Source: NZWG01 sp964478995
Lineage (GTDB): Bacteria > Fidelibacterota > Marinisomatia > Marinisomatales > UBA1611
Length of the DNA: 8,858 bases
Assembly: GCA_964478995.1 (NCBI GenBank)
Contig: CAYZJY010000074.1
Location: 1-8,858, forward strand
Direction: 5' to 3'
The notes under the pieces are model-generated. The model was not told the origin of the DNA. It made no database searches and was given only the letters and a program-made list of their open reading frames with translations. Positions 7,590 through 8,858 of this stretch are shown piece by piece. The position numbers were made by a program, and so were the translations under genes. Each line of letters begins with the position of its first letter. The first letter of the stretch is position 1.

Positions 7590-8411
7590 ATGGCCCAATT
7601 TTATAAAGAACTAAGAGAGTTGCGTGAATCTCGAGAAATCTCTCTAGAAGAAATCAGTGAACGAACAAAAATCAATGTTTCATATTTAAAAGCAATTGAA
7701 TCAGGTGAATTCAGTGAAATAGAGACCCCTTATCTTAGATTGTTTTTGAGAGCTTATGCTGAGGAAATAGGTGGTGATTCTTCAAGAGCTTTAGAACAAT
7801 TAGACTCTTTTCTAGGCACTAAGCGACCAAAAGTAATATCTCATATGATTAACGAAGATGAAATGGATGGTGAGGATGAAAAAGACCAAAATATTAGAAT
7901 CTTTTCGCCTAGTAAAGAATTAAGACAAGATTATATCATTGGTGGGATTTTATCTCTTGTTTTATTATTTGCAATCGCAATTTTTCAAAAAATTTTCAAT
8001 GAAGACAGCAAGGCAATAATTACAAAAGAAGGGCCCAAATTACAAAGAGTGATTGAACCACTTTCAAACGATGATTTGTCAAAGGATTTCATATTGGATC
8101 AAGCAAGTGAAGAGTTACTACCAATAGGGCCACCATTTTTTTTAAAAATCAAAACATTGGAACAAACTGCATATACTTTCTTAAATGATACATTACCTTC
8201 TATTAGTAAAATAATCAATGCAAACCAGGAAATAGACCTAGAGTCTTTTCTCAATAGTTCAGAATTAATTTTAAGTACAACTAGAGGTGTATCAATATTT
8301 ATAAATGCAAATGAAATCAAAAAAATATCTGAATATGATTTTCCTATTCGATTAACAATCAATCCAAATCCGCCTTCCATAGGCATTGAACGATTTAAAC
8401 CCTTACCTTAA
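7590..8411 (+). CDS. rodZ: RodZ-like transmembrane helix-turn-helix protein
   Basis: Probable cell-shape protein; RodZ links MreB filaments to the membrane in rod-shaped bacteria. The 273-residue protein has three parts. Residues about 5-75 form a RodZ-type helix-turn-helix (LRELRESREISLEEISERT, then YLKAIESGEFSEI and LRLFLRAYAEEIG). An acidic linker (EDEMDGEDEKD, 89-99) leads to a single hydrophobic span at about 114-133. An extracytoplasmic part of roughly 135 residues ends in a beta-rich stretch that loosely fits the DUF4115 domain of RodZ but lacks the tryptophan I would expect there. The protein is shorter than E. coli RodZ (337), mainly through a short linker. The start at 7590 has no Shine-Dalgarno; the 53-bp gap after arfB shows no terminator. 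It precedes mraZ. Other membrane-anchored HTH_25 proteins remain possible, so the exact function is inferred. Confidence 0.75.
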   Translation: MAQFYKELRELRESREISLEEISERTKINVSYLKAIESGEFSEIETPYLRLFLRAYAEEIGGDSSRALEQLDSFLGTKRPKVISHMINEDEMDGEDEKDQNIRIFSPSKELRQDYIIGGILSLVLLFAIAIFQKIFNEDSKAIITKEGPKLQRVIEPLSNDDLSKDFILDQASEELLPIGPPFFLKIKTLEQTAYTFLNDTLPSISKIINANQEIDLESFLNSSELILSTTRGVSIFINANEIKKISEYDFPIRLTINPNPPSIGIERFKPLP

Positions 8412-8420
8412 ACCTCCTCA

Positions 8421-8435
8421 CCCACATTTACCCAC
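8421..8435 (-). promoter_or_regulatory. Second MraZ-box-like site (inverted orientation)
   Basis: Reading the minus strand, GTGGG-TAAAT-GTGGG has the same five-base spacing as the promoter-proximal site. It lies ten bases after the rodZ stop and about 102 bp, centre to centre, from the other site. I see no minus-strand gene for it to control, so if it binds MraZ it may act with the downstream site. Confidence 0.55.
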
Positions 8436-8492
8436 AGTTTTACCTTTATTTATGAATTCTCATTAATTATAGTTTTGTTTCTATAATATTTA

Positions 8493-8521
8493 TTGACATT
8501 ATTACCTCTTCTAGGTAAGAT
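8493..8521 (+). promoter_or_regulatory. Putative mraZ promoter
   Basis: A perfect TTGACA at 8493-8498 is followed after 17 bp by TAAGAT at 8516-8521 (four of six matches to TATAAT). This would start transcription around 8528, inside the MraZ-box pair. If the organism uses a Bacteroidetes-type sigma factor, the true promoter could differ. Confidence 0.55.
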
Positions 8522-8522
8522 T

Positions 8523-8537
8523 GTGGGTAGTTGTGGG
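8523..8537 (+). promoter_or_regulatory. MraZ box (autoregulatory operator)
   Basis: GTGGG-TAGTT-GTGGG begins two bases after the putative -10 and ends 20 bases before the mraZ start. Known MraZ proteins bind tandem TGGG-containing repeats on a 10-bp period in their own promoter and repress the dcw operon. The sequence, period and position all fit autorepression here. Confidence 0.75.
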
Positions 8538-8557
8538 TAAATCCCCCTTTAATTAAC

Positions 8558-8858
8558 ATGACATTGACAAAAAATACATTCATTGGTGAATATGCTTATG
8601 CACTGGATTCTAAGGGTAGAATAAACATACCTGCAAAATTTAGACAAGCATTATCCAAGGACAACAAGAATACATTTGTAATCACCAAGGGTATGGATGC
8701 ATGTATATGGGTATACCCACTCATTCAATGGCTAGAAATCGAAACCAGCCTTCGAAATCTTTCTTCGCTTTCAAAAATTCATCGGACATTCGTGCGAAAT
8801 ACTGCACGATACGCCACCCCTTCCACATATGATAAACAGGGACGGATTACTTTATCTC
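8558..8858 (+). CDS. mraZ: Transcriptional regulator MraZ, N-terminal part (cut by window edge)
   Basis: DNA-binding regulator of the division and cell wall (dcw) cluster, normally its first gene. Translation from the ATG at 8558 gives 100 residues, MTLTKNTFIGEYAYALDSKGR onward. Both SpoVT/AbrB-like half-domains are visible: DSKGRINIPAKFR at about 17-29 and the start of the second, YDKQGRITLS, at the window end. A family of about 140-150 residues means roughly the last third is missing. Start choice: the ATG gives the usual short lead before the FxGEYxxxLDxKGR motif; no Shine-Dalgarno is seen. The tandem GTGGG operator upstream supports the assignment. The next genes are expected to be rsmH (mraW) and other division genes, which cannot be checked here. 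Confidence 0.95.
   Translation, partial: MTLTKNTFIGEYAYALDSKGRINIPAKFRQALSKDNKNTFVITKGMDACIWVYPLIQWLEIETSLRNLSSLSKIHRTFVRNTARYATPSTYDKQGRITLS

Larger units (their letters stand above)
8419..8539 (+). repeat. Inverted repeat flanking the mraZ promoter, 26-nt arms
   Basis: The arms 8419-8444 and 8514-8539 are inverted copies identical at 21 of 26 positions, separated by 69 bp. In a plus-strand transcript three of the five differences become G-U pairs, leaving one internal U-U mismatch and one terminal mismatch. Each arm contains two GTGGG blocks separated by five bases (left arm on the minus strand, right arm on the plus strand). Confidence 0.85.
8412..8557 (+). promoter_or_regulatory. rodZ-mraZ intergenic control region
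   Basis: This 146-bp gap holds an inverted repeat (8419-8444 and 8514-8539) whose arms each contain two GTGGG repeats, flanking an AT-rich centre. The centre contains a sigma70-like promoter. A second possible -10 (TATAAT, 8482-8487) and an exact TAnnTTTG match to the Bacteroidetes -7 element (8470-8477, without an upstream TTG at the right distance) also occur there. No Shine-Dalgarno precedes mraZ. No open reading frame of note is seen. Confidence 0.65.

Noticed and set aside
8099..8386. Minus-strand 95-codon frame within the rodZ-like gene
   Set aside because: It overlaps the 3' part of a well-supported gene, no domain is recognised, and no promoter was seen in the gap to its right on that strand.
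8412..8557. Intrinsic terminator after rodZ
   Set aside because: The large inverted repeat has a 69-nt loop and no U run after the right arm, so it does not meet the usual terminator form.

Overview
The window is AT-rich, densely coding, ordinary-looking bacterial chromosome. It carries seven protein genes and only two non-coding gaps longer than 100 bp. The gene content points to the Fibrobacteres-Chlorobi-Bacteroidetes (FCB) side of the tree. The evidence is a PorU-type peptidase of the type IX secretion system (T9SS), a mitochondrial-type aconitase, a FlgD-like/T9SS-like C-terminal domain, and mostly weak or absent Shine-Dalgarno sequences. The low GC and this mix would suit an uncultured marine lineage such as Marinimicrobia (SAR406), but that placement is inference. 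No phage, transposon, CRISPR, tRNA or rRNA was seen.

Left block, minus strand, read right to left: a complete aconitase gene (405-2666) is followed 21 bp later by the start of serA (D-3-phosphoglycerate dehydrogenase), which runs off the left edge. One is a TCA-cycle step and the other commits 3-phosphoglycerate to serine, so this looks like a small central-metabolism unit.

A 141-bp AT-rich gap (2667-2807) separates this block from the plus-strand genes and must hold divergent promoters.

Right block, plus strand: porU (secretion-associated C25 cysteine peptidase, about 1236 residues), then maf (nucleotide pyrophosphatase) 18 bp later, then arfB (ribosome-rescue hydrolase) overlapping maf by 17 bp. 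These three are probably co-transcribed. After 53 bp comes a RodZ-like gene (cytoplasmic helix-turn-helix, one membrane span, short extracytoplasmic domain). After a further 146 bp comes mraZ, cut by the right edge. MraZ normally opens the dcw (division and cell wall) cluster, so the cluster probably continues to the right. A cell-shape protein thus sits directly upstream of the division-cluster regulator.

The most interesting non-coding element is the rodZ-mraZ gap. It holds two MraZ-box-like sites, each a pair of GTGGG repeats on a 10-bp period, in opposite orientations. The right one lies just downstream of a sigma70-like promoter. Together they form a 26-nt inverted repeat that, as RNA, would pair almost without interruption thanks to G-U wobbles. 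I found no convincing undescribed multi-gene system; all coding genes belong to known families.
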